Shown: piece after piece, positions 1 to 7,868 of the stretch
How positions within the stretch are numbered: the first letter of the stretch is position 1
Layout: every line of letters begins with the position of its first letter
Origin: Gammaproteobacteria bacterium
GTDB lineage: Bacteria > Pseudomonadota > Gammaproteobacteria > Burkholderiales > Nitrosomonadaceae
NCBI GenBank assembly: GCA_015709615.1
Contig: CP054179.1
Location: 1,674,001-1,738,000 of the forward strand
Direction of reading: 5' to 3'
DNA length: 64,000 nt
Translations under genes and position numbers: made by a program
The notes under the pieces: generated by a model
Database searches by the model: none
What the model was told of the DNA's origin: nothing
The model's input: only the letters and a program-made list of their open reading frames with translations

Positions 1-580
1 CCACATAACGAGCCAGCATATCAGTTTCCAGGTTTACCCGCATGCCCGGGGCGAGTTCTTTCAGATTCGTCATCGCCAAAGTATGCGGAATGAGATTGAC
101 AGAAAACGTATGATCTTCAATCCGATTGATCGTCAGGCTGACGCCATTGACGGTAATCGAACCTTTCGGCGCTAAAAACCGCATGGCGGATTCCGGCACT
201 TGAATGATCAATTCAGAGCTTTCGCCAACAGCAGCCAATTTGATCACAGTCCCAACGGCATCCACATGCCCGCTGACCAAGTGTCCGCCGAGCCGGTCGG
301 ATAAGCGCATGGCTTTTTCCAGATTGACGTGAGCGGCTGGTCGATCCAGTCCGCTGGTGCAGTTCAATGTTTCCCCGGAAACATCGGCTGCAAACGAATC
401 ATGTGTCAACGTAGTGACCGTCAGACAAACACCGTTCACCGCAATGCTGTCACCCGGCGTGACATCGTCCAGATCCAGTTGTTGTGCCGAAATAGTCAGT
501 GACAAACCGCCATGATCGTTTTCCTTGCAGGGGTGGATACGGGTGATGGTACCCACGGCTTCTATGATTCCGGTAAACAA
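1..580 (-). CDS. ribE: Riboflavin synthase (alpha subunit), 3' end outside window
   Basis: Converts two molecules of 6,7-dimethyl-8-ribityllumazine to riboflavin, the last step of riboflavin synthesis, in the cytoplasm. Reading the minus strand from 580 gives the family's conserved opening FTGIIEAVGTI, and the two tandem lumazine-binding repeats follow (GDSIAVNGVCLTV in the first, GSITVNGVSLTI in the second). The frame is open to the window edge, so the C-terminus is missing. No ATG lies in this frame near the conserved start: the first residue is encoded by TTG at 580-578, so a TTG start is likely. The gene lies about 90 bp downstream of the TPR gene on the same strand and may be cotranscribed. 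Confidence 0.93.
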   Translation of the reverse strand, partial: MFTGIIEAVGTITRIHPCKENDHGGLSLTISAQQLDLDDVTPGDSIAVNGVCLTVTTLTHDSFAADVSGETLNCTSGLDRPAAHVNLEKAMRLSDRLGGHLVSGHVDAVGTVIKLAAVGESSELIIQVPESAMRFLAPKGSITVNGVSLTINRIEDHTFSVNLIPHTLAMTNLKELAPGMRVNLETDMLARYV

Positions 581-670
581 TTCAAATTTCCAGGTTGCGT
601 AATCCGACAAGGCGCATAGTTTAGCATTACCCGATGCCAAGAATCTGTCCGGATGGCAGTTTGGCGCTGA

Positions 671-2386
671 TTACCTGGTCTCGCGCCCGAAACGGGGTGC
701 GGTCAGCGTCACGTCGGCGCGTTCCCAGGCTTTCTTGAAACGCGCTTCGATCGGAGCCGCTTGGTCGTTCTTGTTTTGCGCGCGCATGGCCTGCATTAAG
801 CCGAAAAGCGCCCAGCCATTGTTGCGGTTACGCCGCAAGTCTTCCCAAAAAACTATTTCCGCTTCTTCCGGCCGGCCCGATTCCAGCAGGATAGCACCGA
901 GCGATAGCCGTGGCGGCTGATGAAACTCGGCCGGTTCGGTATAGATCAGCGCATCCTCCAGCCGGACCGCCTTTTCAAGATACGCAATAGCCTGATCGAA
1001 TTGCCCTCGCGCGGCAGCGATTTCGCCCGCCAGCACTTCCGGAGCGATGCGAAGCACGGTGCTCGAGGTGTTTTTCGACAATAAGGGGTGGTCTAACCGT
1101 GGATCTTCCATGATTTTGCGCAGCGCCGCGAGTTCCTGTTCAGCTTGTGGCAACTGTTTTGTGGCCACCCTCGCGAGGCCGCGCACATAATGCCAGCTGC
1201 CGGTCAGGAAAGCATTGGTCGATGGCGGCGGAGTGAGGTCAAGAATTTCCTGCCAATGCCCGAATCTCGCCAACGTCCAATACGGCGTCACGCGGAAAAC
1301 CGCCGTCAGCGGGATGGCTTTCAGCACGTCATCATCGATTTTCTGGGCGGCTTCTTTTGCCGATTCGATCGCAAGCTTACTTTGTCCGTCCGATGTCGCC
1401 GCGAACCAGAGAAAGTGAATATTGTGCGGGTAGTAAACCATCGGATATAAGCCGTGGGCATGATCTTGCGCGATGTAAGACTCGTCCGCGGCGATGGCCA
1501 TCTGATTGCTCTTGATCGAATCGGCATAGCGGCCGACACGTTGATAAATATGCGATGCCATGTGAATCATATGGCCTGCTTCCGGCATTAATTCAAGCAG
1601 CGTATCGGCCGATTTCTCGGCACGCTCCGGCGTCGATGTCGGTTCTATTAAGTGAATATGCATGTGCAAGGCGCCGGGGTGTTCCGGGTAACGCCGCAGT
1701 ACGTCTTCGGTCAGCGCGACAATTTCGGCAGTGCCTTCGTAAGGAGCGCCGTCAAGCATCCAATAACCCCACGGCCGCAGATCCATCATCGATTCGACGT
1801 ACAGCATCGCAATGTCCGGATCATCCGGAAAGCGCCGGTGCACTTCGCGCATTGCCGCCGCGTAGGCTTGGTCATTGACGGTTCTGTGCTCGGCTTTACC
1901 GGAGTAGCGTTTTTCAAGGGCGCTGATGAGCGCCTGCTCCTTCCCGGTAGCTCGCGTCATCAGGGATTTGGCTTGCTGGATGATTTCCAGCGCGCGTGGT
2001 TCTTCGTTCGGCTCCATCATGGCGTTAATATTCGGGCCGAGCACCAGCGCTTGTCCCCAATATGCCATCGCAAGCCCGGGATCCAGCCGCGCCGCTGCGC
2101 GGAATGCTTGACGCGCCTCGGCATGATTGAATCCATAGGCGAGATTGAGTCCTTGATTGATGTATTGCTGCGCCAATGGATTGCTCGTACTGACAGGGAA
2201 TGCGTGCTTGCCGAGGTTCTGTAACCGGGGAGCGGGTTGTTGCTTTGAATCGAATTGTTGCGCCGCGTCGGATGCCAGGGTGTGTGATTGGCCGCTTTCT
2301 TTTTCAGCCGTAGCCCATGATGCAACAGGACTTGCAATAGCCAGAGCTGCCATTAAAAAGGGGGAAACAATATCTCGGCGGTACAT
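671..2386 (-). CDS. Exported TPR-repeat protein
   Basis: 571-residue protein of unknown specific function. It opens with a signal-peptide-like segment (hydrophobic residues 9-24 ending ASWA), so it is probably periplasmic. Tetratricopeptide-type helical repeats are visible around residues 75-115 (LNLAYGFNHAEARQAF, AYWGQALVLGP) and again at 440-560 (AIAYLEKAVRLED, GWALFGLMQAM). A central His-rich stretch (ALHMHIHLIEP, HMIHMASHIY) is a trait of this TPR subfamily. It follows the DUF4242 gene on the same strand by 53 bp, so both probably share the promoter that carries the TetR-type operator at 2738-2753. TPR domains usually mediate protein contacts; no catalytic motif is evident. Confidence 0.75.
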   Translation of the reverse strand: MYRRDIVSPFLMAALAIASPVASWATAEKESGQSHTLASDAAQQFDSKQQPAPRLQNLGKHAFPVSTSNPLAQQYINQGLNLAYGFNHAEARQAFRAAARLDPGLAMAYWGQALVLGPNINAMMEPNEEPRALEIIQQAKSLMTRATGKEQALISALEKRYSGKAEHRTVNDQAYAAAMREVHRRFPDDPDIAMLYVESMMDLRPWGYWMLDGAPYEGTAEIVALTEDVLRRYPEHPGALHMHIHLIEPTSTPERAEKSADTLLELMPEAGHMIHMASHIYQRVGRYADSIKSNQMAIAADESYIAQDHAHGLYPMVYYPHNIHFLWFAATSDGQSKLAIESAKEAAQKIDDDVLKAIPLTAVFRVTPYWTLARFGHWQEILDLTPPPSTNAFLTGSWHYVRGLARVATKQLPQAEQELAALRKIMEDPRLDHPLLSKNTSSTVLRIAPEVLAGEIAAARGQFDQAIAYLEKAVRLEDALIYTEPAEFHQPPRLSLGAILLESGRPEEAEIVFWEDLRRNRNNGWALFGLMQAMRAQNKNDQAAPIEARFKKAWERADVTLTAPRFGRETR

Positions 2387-2439
2387 AGCTGCCTCCGTAA
2401 AAAAATGTTGATGTCAGGTTAACAGGAAATTTCTCGAGG

Positions 2440-2712
2440 CTATTCAGCTGTGGTGGGATCAATCACGGATCGGACTTGGGCAACACGAGTCACGGGGAAT
2501 TCGCCCTGTTCTGCGTGTGTTCGAATAGCGGTCTCGTCCGGCGCAAGATAAAGGCAATACACTTTATCATCGGTCACGTAACTTTCCAGCCATTGAATAC
2601 GTGGCCCCATGTTGTTGAGAATGGTACAGGATTTTTGCGAAATGGCTTGGAGGTCTTGGGGTGTGAGTGAGCCTGCGCAAGGAATTTCACGTTCAATCAT
2701 GTATTTAGGCAT
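2440..2712 (-). CDS. DUF4242 family small protein
   Basis: 90-residue protein resembling the DUF4242 family (opening MPKYMIEREIPCAG, then a repeated ferredoxin-like half with YVTDDKVYCLYLAPDE). Some members of this family bind nickel, but the biochemical role is not settled. It has no signal peptide and is presumably cytoplasmic. A perfect 16-bp palindrome 26 bp before its start codon is matched by a similar site in front of the adjacent tetR-type gene, so it is probably repressed by that regulator. The TPR gene follows on the same strand. Confidence 0.7.
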   Translation of the reverse strand: MPKYMIEREIPCAGSLTPQDLQAISQKSCTILNNMGPRIQWLESYVTDDKVYCLYLAPDETAIRTHAEQGEFPVTRVAQVRSVIDPTTAE

Positions 2713-2737
2713 ATTTTTCTCCTTTAGTTTTCATAAG

Positions 2738-2753
2738 AAACGACCGGTCGTTT
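2738..2753. promoter_or_regulatory. Probable TetR-family operator in front of DUF4242 gene
   Basis: Perfect 16-bp palindrome AAACGACCGGTCGTTT, 26 bp upstream of the DUF4242 start. Its core ACGACCGG recurs just upstream of the tetR-type gene at 3382-3393. Position and symmetry fit a repressor site overlapping the promoter. Confidence 0.7.
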
Positions 2754-2773
2754 TTTGAATGCTAAAAAAATAA

Positions 2774-3370
2774 TCACCGGACAAAAAAATCATTCAATAA
2801 ATCGTGACAACATTGTTTGACCGGCGCGGATGATTTTTCTATTTGCATTCGCAACAGCGCGCCTTGCCAAGTATTGATCAATAAATCAGCCATTTCTTCC
2901 GCGCTTTTGTCCGATCTGACAGATCCTTGTTGCTGCGCCTGGGCCAGGCCGGACTGCAATAAGTCGCGATATCGTGCGATTGCCGATTGCAGGGACTGCT
3001 GACATATATCGCTGGTGCTGCCGATTTCTCCCATGAGGCTGCCCAGCAAGCATCCGCCTTTGAATTGGTTTTCTTCGAGTTCCACGATCAGTTCGTCAAA
3101 ATAGCGGCGGATGGCCCCCAGCGCATCGGAACCGGATTGCTGAAGATGCGTGGACAATCGCGAAATGAACGGCTCGATATAATGCTGAATGACCGCCGCA
3201 CCAAATTCTTCTTTGCTGCTGAAATAGTTATAAAAAGAACCTTTGGGGACATTGACCGCATCGAGAATCTCCTGCAAGCCGGTACCGTGGTAGCCTTGGT
3301 TCATAAAAAAGACAACGCCTTGATTCAGCAGGCTGTCCCGGTTGAGCTCTTTTTTGCTTGGTTTTGACAT
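2774..3370 (-). CDS. TetR/AcrR family transcriptional repressor
   Basis: 198 residues. The N-terminal TetR helix-turn-helix is clear (residues 12-58: FFMNQGYHGTGLQEILDAV, then PKGSFYNYFSSKEEFG). The C-terminal half is a helical ligand-binding domain with GCLLGSLMGE, as in the TetR_C subgroup seen in AcuR/NemR-like repressors of reactive small molecules. It probably controls itself (operator-like site at 3382-3393 immediately before its start) and the downstream DUF4242-TPR genes (operator at 2738-2753). The inducer cannot be told from sequence. Confidence 0.88.
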   Translation of the reverse strand: MSKPSKKELNRDSLLNQGVVFFMNQGYHGTGLQEILDAVNVPKGSFYNYFSSKEEFGAAVIQHYIEPFISRLSTHLQQSGSDALGAIRRYFDELIVELEENQFKGGCLLGSLMGEIGSTSDICQQSLQSAIARYRDLLQSGLAQAQQQGSVRSDKSAEEMADLLINTWQGALLRMQIEKSSAPVKQCCHDLLNDFFVR

Positions 3371-3381
3371 GAAAAGATAAT

Positions 3382-3393
3382 ACGACCGGTTGT
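3382..3393. promoter_or_regulatory. Second, imperfect TetR operator-like site
   Basis: ACGACCGGTTGT, one mismatch from the core of the perfect palindrome at 2738-2753, located 12 bp upstream of the tetR-type start codon. This suggests weaker autoregulation alongside tighter control of the DUF4242 gene. Confidence 0.55.
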
Positions 3394-3450
3394 CTCAAAA
3401 ATCAAATAAAAATGTATTTAATTATTTCAGCAACAGGCTTCATGATGGAT

Positions 3451-3527
3451 TGGCGCGCCCAACACGATTCGAACGTGCGACCCCCGCCTTCGGAGGGCGG
3501 TACTCTATCCAGCTGAGCTATGGGCGC
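3451..3527 (-). tRNA. tRNA-Arg (CCG)
   Basis: The minus strand folds as a full tRNA: acceptor GCGCCCA paired with TGGGCGC, D arm AGCTCAGCTGGATAGAG, anticodon loop CTCCGAA with anticodon CCG (3491-3493 on the plus strand), T arm GTTCGAATC, and an encoded CCA end at 3451-3453. Confidence 0.96.
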
Positions 3528-3531
3528 TTAG

Positions 3532-3672
3532 GGAAGCTCTTAAAAACTACTGCACTTCGGTCATGCTGTGTTGAAATCGGTCTCAAAATGCTCATTTACT
3601 ATCTGTAAACTGCGCTTTTTCGTCTGATTTCCCCTTACCTGGCCATCACTCGTTATCTTTTTCAGAGCTTCC
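3532..3672. repeat. Small inverted-repeat (MITE-like) element, copy A
   Basis: About 141 bp without a credible gene, bounded by 15-bp inverted repeats with one mismatch (GGAAGCTCTTAAAAA at the left; TTTTTCAGAGCTTCC at the right). Its interior shares the blocks TCAAAA-GCTCATT and TAAACTGCG, at equal spacing, with the reverse complement of the element at 61578-61724. That suggests two members of one non-autonomous repeat family. It sits directly downstream of the tRNA-Arg gene's 5' end. Confidence 0.55.
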
Positions 3673-3783
3673 TGAGGTGAATAAACCAACAATCTTTATT
3701 GCCGGCGCAAGGATAACTGCTTTTATTATTCCCGTCCAACCTAGATCAGCAGTCTATGTGGAAAAAATATTTCATCCATCCGG

Positions 3784-5076
3784 TTACTCGGGGTACTTTA
3801 CCGTTGATTCAACGGCAAGGGGGAAGATTTTAACAGTTTTTACAATCCTGTTTTTGGTTTGAATCACTTCGATCGAATAGCCGGCAATATTAAGGCTCGT
3901 CCCTGCTTCCGGAATATCCTCAAAATATTCCAGGATCAGGCCATTCAAGGTTTTCGGTCCGTCCAACGGGAATTGCATACCCAGCTTACGATTCAACTCG
4001 CGTAATAAAGTGCTTCCTTCAACAAGGATGCTGCCGTCTTCCTGCTTCTGGAAAACACTGGCCAACGTGGGGGCGTGCGTAGTAAATTCGCCGATAATCT
4101 CCTCAATGATGTCGTCCAGCGTAACCAATCCCAACCATTCGCCGTATTCGTCCACGACCAAACCAACTCTTTTCTGATTTTCCTGAAATAACTGCAACTG
4201 GGAAAACAACGATGTTCCGGAGGGAATGAAGTAGGGTTCACGCATGACTTTTTCCAGCGTGGCGGCGGTTATTTTTCCTCCTTGCATCTGATTCAATACT
4301 TTCCGTACATGCACGATACCGACAATATTATCCATACGCTCACGGTAGACCGGTAAACGGGTGTGATGGCAAGTCAGCAATTGCGAATGAATGACGCCAT
4401 CGTCCGCATTTAAGTCAATCGCTTCGATTTGGCTGCGCGGTACGATGACATCGTCAACGGTGACCGTTTCAAGATCAAACAAGTTCAATAGCATGCTCTG
4501 ATGCTTGTGTTGTATAAAATGCCCGCCTTCCAGCACCAATGTTTTCAGCTCTTCCGTGCTGATTTTTTGCTCGAGTTCGCCCTTTTGGGGTTTTAGCCGG
4601 AACAGGATTAGCAGTCCGCTGACGAACAAGTTAACGAACCATACGACAGGGTAGAAAATAATCAGTAAAGGCGTTAATACGTAGCTTGCCGTCAGCGCAA
4701 TCCGCTCAGGATAAGCGGCAGCGATGACTTTCGGAGTGATTTCGCTAAATACGAGAATGGCGAAAGTCACGGCGATCGTCCCCATCAATAACGCAAAGTC
4801 GTCGTGAGCGAAAAGAGTGCCGACAATAATGGCGACTAAGGTTGCTGATGCCGTGTTCAATAAATTGTTGCCGAGGAGAATAACGCCTAATAACCGGTCA
4901 GTCTTGTCGAGCAATTTTATGGTCAACCGGGCGCCCCGATGACCTTGCTTGGCAAGGTGCCGCAAACGATAGCGGTTGATCGCCATCATGCTGGTTTCGG
5001 ATAGGGAGAAAAAGCCTGATAAAACAAGTAAAAACACCAACGCGATTAGCATGATGTGCAGCGGCATGTCTTCCAA
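3784..5076 (-). CDS. CorC/HlyC family membrane protein (DUF21-CBS-CBS-CorC)
   Basis: 430 residues in the classical order: DUF21 transmembrane domain (about residues 5-190; several hydrophobic helices), a pair of CBS domains (about 205-335; DVIVPRSQIEAID and VVDEYGEWLGLVTLDDIIEEIIGE), then a CorC_HlyC domain (about 350-425). Family members are inner-membrane proteins linked to Mg2+/Co2+ efflux and sometimes annotated as hemolysins; the transported ion here is inferred only from the family. Its promoter would lie in 5077-5194, immediately before the IS481-type element, so the insertion is close to but not inside the gene. Confidence 0.9.
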   Translation of the reverse strand: MEDMPLHIMLIALVFLLVLSGFFSLSETSMMAINRYRLRHLAKQGHRGARLTIKLLDKTDRLLGVILLGNNLLNTASATLVAIIVGTLFAHDDFALLMGTIAVTFAILVFSEITPKVIAAAYPERIALTASYVLTPLLIIFYPVVWFVNLFVSGLLILFRLKPQKGELEQKISTEELKTLVLEGGHFIQHKHQSMLLNLFDLETVTVDDVIVPRSQIEAIDLNADDGVIHSQLLTCHHTRLPVYRERMDNIVGIVHVRKVLNQMQGGKITAATLEKVMREPYFIPSGTSLFSQLQLFQENQKRVGLVVDEYGEWLGLVTLDDIIEEIIGEFTTHAPTLASVFQKQEDGSILVEGSTLLRELNRKLGMQFPLDGPKTLNGLILEYFEDIPEAGTSLNIAGYSIEVIQTKNRIVKTVKIFPLAVESTVKYPE

Positions 5077-5194
5077 GAATCACCTGTAGTCAGTAATGGT
5101 AAAAGCATTAAATAAACAATTATATATTCTGAGTCTAAGCAAATTTTTGTCAACAAAAAGAGCCGCTGGATTGAAGGATGTTGATTATTTTATG

Positions 5195-6065
5195 TGTAAG
5201 AATTTCTAGCGTTGTTTACAGTATTCAGGAGAATACTGTAGATGAACATACACAAACGCACTCGTTTAACATTATTGGATCGTCAGGAAATCTGGCGGCT
5301 GTATCAAACCCGGCTGTGGAAGGTAGTTCAGCTGGCAGAATACTTTCACGTCAGCCGGCCAACGATTTATGACGTACTGAAACGAGCCAGACTCCAGGAA
5401 TTTACTCCGCGTAGCAGTACCAATCAGCGCTTCAAGACACTGCAGTATGGCCTCAAACGTTTGGCTAAAGTAGAGCAAACCATCCAGGAACGTCTCAAGC
5501 GTGAAGCGAAGCGCTATAACAAATCTTATCCGGGCGAGCTCGTTCACCTCGATACCAAGCGGCTTCCATTATTGAAAGGACAGTCTGCCAATGAACCTCG
5601 CGAGTACCTGTTTGTGGCCATCGATGATTTCTCCAGGGAATTATATGCCGATATCTTCCCCGATAAAACTCAATACAGCGCCGCTTGCTTTCTCATCGCT
5701 ACTGTTGCCCAATGTCCTTATCAAATCGATTGCACTTATTCCGATAACGGCACGGAATTTAAAGGAACTGACGATCATGCTTTTGTCAAAGCTTGCAGGC
5801 AACACGGTATCGGTCAGAAGTTTACTCGTGTCAATCGTCCTCAAACCAACGGGAAAGCTGAGCGCGTGATCCGCACGCTCATGGACATGTGGCACAACAA
5901 ATTCTGTTTTAAAGACACTGCTGACCGACGTATTCAACTTGTCCGTTTCATTAACTTCTACAACACCGTCAAACCCCATAAGAGTTTGTATAACGCAACC
6001 CCTTATGAAATACTCAACGCTTATTTCAATCAACCTCTCTGTAAACAACCCTGAGATTTCTTACA
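5195..6065 (+). mobile_element. IS481-family insertion sequence
   Basis: 871-bp element bounded by 27-bp imperfect inverted repeats that begin TGTAAGAA and end GTTGTTTACAG (5195-5221 and, inverted, 6039-6065). It contains one transposase gene whose stop codon lies inside the right repeat. I see no target-site duplication: the flanks are TTTATG on the left and GATAAA on the right. It truncates the ATPase gene on its right. Absence of a duplication and loss of the far end of the small island suggest an adjacent deletion. Confidence 0.85.
5242..6054 (+). CDS. IS481-family DDE transposase
   Basis: 270 residues. An N-terminal helix-turn-helix (residues 8-45: LTLLDRQEIWRLYQTR, FHVSRPTIYDVLKRA) precedes an rve integrase core. 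The catalytic triad is visible as D in LVHLDTKRL, D in TYSDNGTEF and E in NGKAERVIRTL. Length and single-frame organisation fit IS481 rather than the two-frame IS3 family. The start codon follows the weak signal GGAGAATACTGTAG. It appears intact. Confidence 0.92.
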   Translation: MNIHKRTRLTLLDRQEIWRLYQTRLWKVVQLAEYFHVSRPTIYDVLKRARLQEFTPRSSTNQRFKTLQYGLKRLAKVEQTIQERLKREAKRYNKSYPGELVHLDTKRLPLLKGQSANEPREYLFVAIDDFSRELYADIFPDKTQYSAACFLIATVAQCPYQIDCTYSDNGTEFKGTDDHAFVKACRQHGIGQKFTRVNRPQTNGKAERVIRTLMDMWHNKFCFKDTADRRIQLVRFINFYNTVKPHKSLYNATPYEILNAYFNQPLCKQP

Positions 6066-6412
6066 GATAAACGCTCTTGCAAGGTAGGTGCTGGCAGTTC
6101 TCCGTCAATGTAAAGCACGCGCCGCTTCTGAGGTGCTTTCCATCCCAGAAATACACCGCCGCAAGCCACCGCATAAGCCAAGGTTAAAGCCAGCCAGCTT
6201 TTACCGATACCTCGCCATGCGTAGATCATAAAAAGGCTTTGCATCGTCAACCAAGGCGATAGCATGATTTCACGGGCTGGCAGTTCCTTTCTTAAAAAAT
6301 CACCAATATTGATGCATACAGCTCTGGAATGATTCGGAATTTGATGGATGGTGTCATCAGGATCGTTATCAACGGCCATCATCTCTAGTGCTTGGCTCTC
6401 CAGGTCATTCAT
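6066..6412 (-). pseudogene. Truncated RepA-like AAA ATPase (helicase loader type)
   Basis: N-terminal part of a RepA/AAA_25-type ATPase often found beside phage and P4-like primases. Visible are a Walker A variant (WRGIGKSWLALTLA, about residues 69-82) and a Walker B-like RVLYIDGELP (about 98-107). The reading frame runs into the right end of the IS481 element and stops there after a few foreign residues, so the C-terminal two thirds is lost. Its start overlaps the end of the upstream primase-like gene, indicating a former operon. Confidence 0.75.
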
Positions 6413-6918
6413 TACTTGAATCTCCTTGAATAGCTCATTGCTTCGTTAATCCGGATAACTGCCTTTGATAGAAACTCAATATCTGATTCAGGCAACACTT
6501 TACCGGTGAGCATCGAACGGGCAGCCAATAGCACAACAATCGCATCATGCTGTAAAGCACTCAAAATTTGCCATTCGTTGAAGTAAGATCGGGTTTGCGG
6601 ATCGTAGGTTTGCCGGTCAGATTTTAGGAATAAATCAGCGGAATTTAAACCGATTGACGCTGTGATTTGGTAAATGGAACAACCTGCAAAGCAATGAAGA
6701 AGTATTTGCCCTTCGCGGCCTTCACTTACTGCAAGACTGCGGCCTTTCCGGTCATCGTGGGAAGGGCAAAATGCCAGCATACCGCCGTTATGACGTTTGA
6801 TAACGCCCTTTAAGCGATTCGTGACTTCGTTCAATGCGTCATGAGTGCTATAATTAGAGTATGAGTTTATTCCAGCCGCTACCCCCGCCGGGTGCGGCTT
6901 TTTATTTTGTGGAATCAT
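6412..6918 (-). CDS. Phage/island primase zinc-finger protein
   Basis: 168 residues carrying a CHC2-type primase zinc-binding motif: CPSHDD at about residues 51-56 and HCFAGC at about 75-80. This matches the N-terminal domain of P4-like and related primases, but no Toprim or polymerase domain follows, so it is either a split primase subunit or a zinc-finger accessory. The first residues (NKKPHPAGVAAG) are encoded by a GC-rich hairpin at 6874-6899 that looks like a terminator on the other strand. The gene sits between the AlpA-like regulator and the truncated ATPase, all on the minus strand. Confidence 0.7.
   Translation of the reverse strand: MIPQNKKPHPAGVAAGINSYSNYSTHDALNEVTNRLKGVIKRHNGGMLAFCPSHDDRKGRSLAVSEGREGQILLHCFAGCSIYQITASIGLNSADLFLKSDRQTYDPQTRSYFNEWQILSALQHDAIVVLLAARSMLTGKVLPESDIEFLSKAVIRINEAMSYSRRFK
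6874..6909 (+). terminator. Terminator-like hairpin opposite the primase gene start
   Basis: AGCCGC-T-ACCC and GGGT-GCGGCT form a GC stem with a short CCGCC loop, followed on the plus strand by TTTTTATTTT. A good -10 hexamer, TATAAT, lies just upstream at 6849-6854 on the same strand, with only a weak -35. Together they could produce a roughly 45-nt plus-strand RNA antisense to the start of the primase gene. This recalls small regulatory RNAs of P4-like elements, but the function is inferred. Confidence 0.5.
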
Positions 6919-6920
6919 GT

Positions 6921-7148
6921 TTAACCCCCTATTCGGTAATTAACGGGGTCAGCAAGCCAGCGGTGAAGCTCCGCGTTATCGTAAAACGTGCAGCGGATGC
7001 CCATGCGCTCGGGTTGCGGTGCTTTGCCTTCCTTGGATAATTTTCTGAAGGTTTCCCTTGATACGGGTGAGAATTTGGCGATTTTGGGCCAGCGTGATTT
7101 GCCAGTTAAAGGAAGTACTGCGGGTAATGCTTTTTGTTTTTGTTGCAT
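6921..7148 (-). CDS. AlpA-like excisionase/regulator
   Basis: 75-residue DNA-binding protein of the AlpA/MerR-like helix-turn-helix type (FSPVSRETFRKLSKEGKAPQPERMG then RCTFYDNAELHRWL). Such proteins accompany P4-type integrases and control excision and early gene expression. It is the first gene of the minus-strand run leading into the primase-like gene (2-bp gap), with two palindromic sites upstream at 7256-7308. Confidence 0.8.
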   Translation of the reverse strand: MQQKQKALPAVLPLTGKSRWPKIAKFSPVSRETFRKLSKEGKAPQPERMGIRCTFYDNAELHRWLADPVNYRIGG

Positions 7149-7255
7149 CGCAAGTCCTTTTGACGAATTAAAAAATTCACCAATCAGGCGGATATTTGCG
7201 TCTTAATTGCTTGCCGTTCTTTGCCATTGCTGGCAAATATTAGCAATCACTATTG

Positions 7256-7308
7256 CAATACGTACACGTATTGTTTAGTATTTGCCGAATGGTGTAACTA
7301 TAGTTACA
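7256..7308. promoter_or_regulatory. Two palindromic operator-like sites upstream of the AlpA-like gene
   Basis: CAATACGT-AC-ACGTATTG (7256-7273) is an 8-bp inverted repeat with a 2-bp spacer. TGTAACTATAGTTACA (7293-7308) is a perfect 16-bp palindrome. Both lie 108-160 bp upstream of the regulator's start codon and are plausible binding sites for an island repressor. Confidence 0.5.
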
Positions 7309-7868
7309 TTCTCAAACAGCAAAATTCAGACATTAATGACGTAAATAACCACCTCGGCCGCGTCATTAAGCCAAGCAAGAACATAAGTGCAATATAGTCC
7401 CGCCGTGACTAAATTCGGCAACCAACCCCGCTTTGGACGGCAATCCTTGGCGGGGTTTTCTCATTTGGTGAAATGAGGTTTACAAATAATAGCACTGGTT
7501 GGCCAAGCTGCGATAGTTAATGGAATTCATAAAAATACATGGCGCCTCTATATAGAGAACAAACATTCATAATTACTAATAGATGTTGTGCTTCGGTTTG
7601 GTAGTTTTGATGATTGCCGGGTGCGTATTCGTAGATATAAGAGTCTAATGGAAAAGCTATATTTTCTATGGGAAAAATAATTTCATGAGTTTCTAAAAGC
7701 TTTTAGAGCTATATTTGACGCCGCTTGCAGTGTGAAAATTTAGGGTGAGTGAGTACCAGAAAGCGCCAGAATAAACGCCATTAAGAAGCACAAATATCAC
7801 AGAATATTGCATGCACCTAGACACCTAGAGCGCTATCAGTGGTAGTTGGTGAACAAGTGCTGTTAAAT
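7309..7868. other. Island intergenic stretch without a recognised gene
   Basis: AT-rich. I see no convincing coding region. It contains one GC hairpin, AACCCCGC paired with GCGGGGTT at 7424-7457, followed by TTTC on the plus strand, which may be a weak terminator or part of a small RNA. The remainder holds nothing I can name and probably includes former attachment or regulatory DNA of the small island. Confidence 0.4.
7424..7460 (+). terminator. Terminator-like hairpin in the small island
   Basis: 8-bp stem AACCCCGC/GCGGGGTT with an 18-nt loop and a short T-rich tail (TTTTC). No plus-strand gene immediately precedes it, so it may end a non-coding transcript. Confidence 0.35.

Noticed and set aside
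1145..2224. Several plus-strand open frames of 60-190 codons opposite the TPR gene
   Set aside because: They mirror the codons of the minus-strand gene, have no recognisable domains and no ribosome sites.
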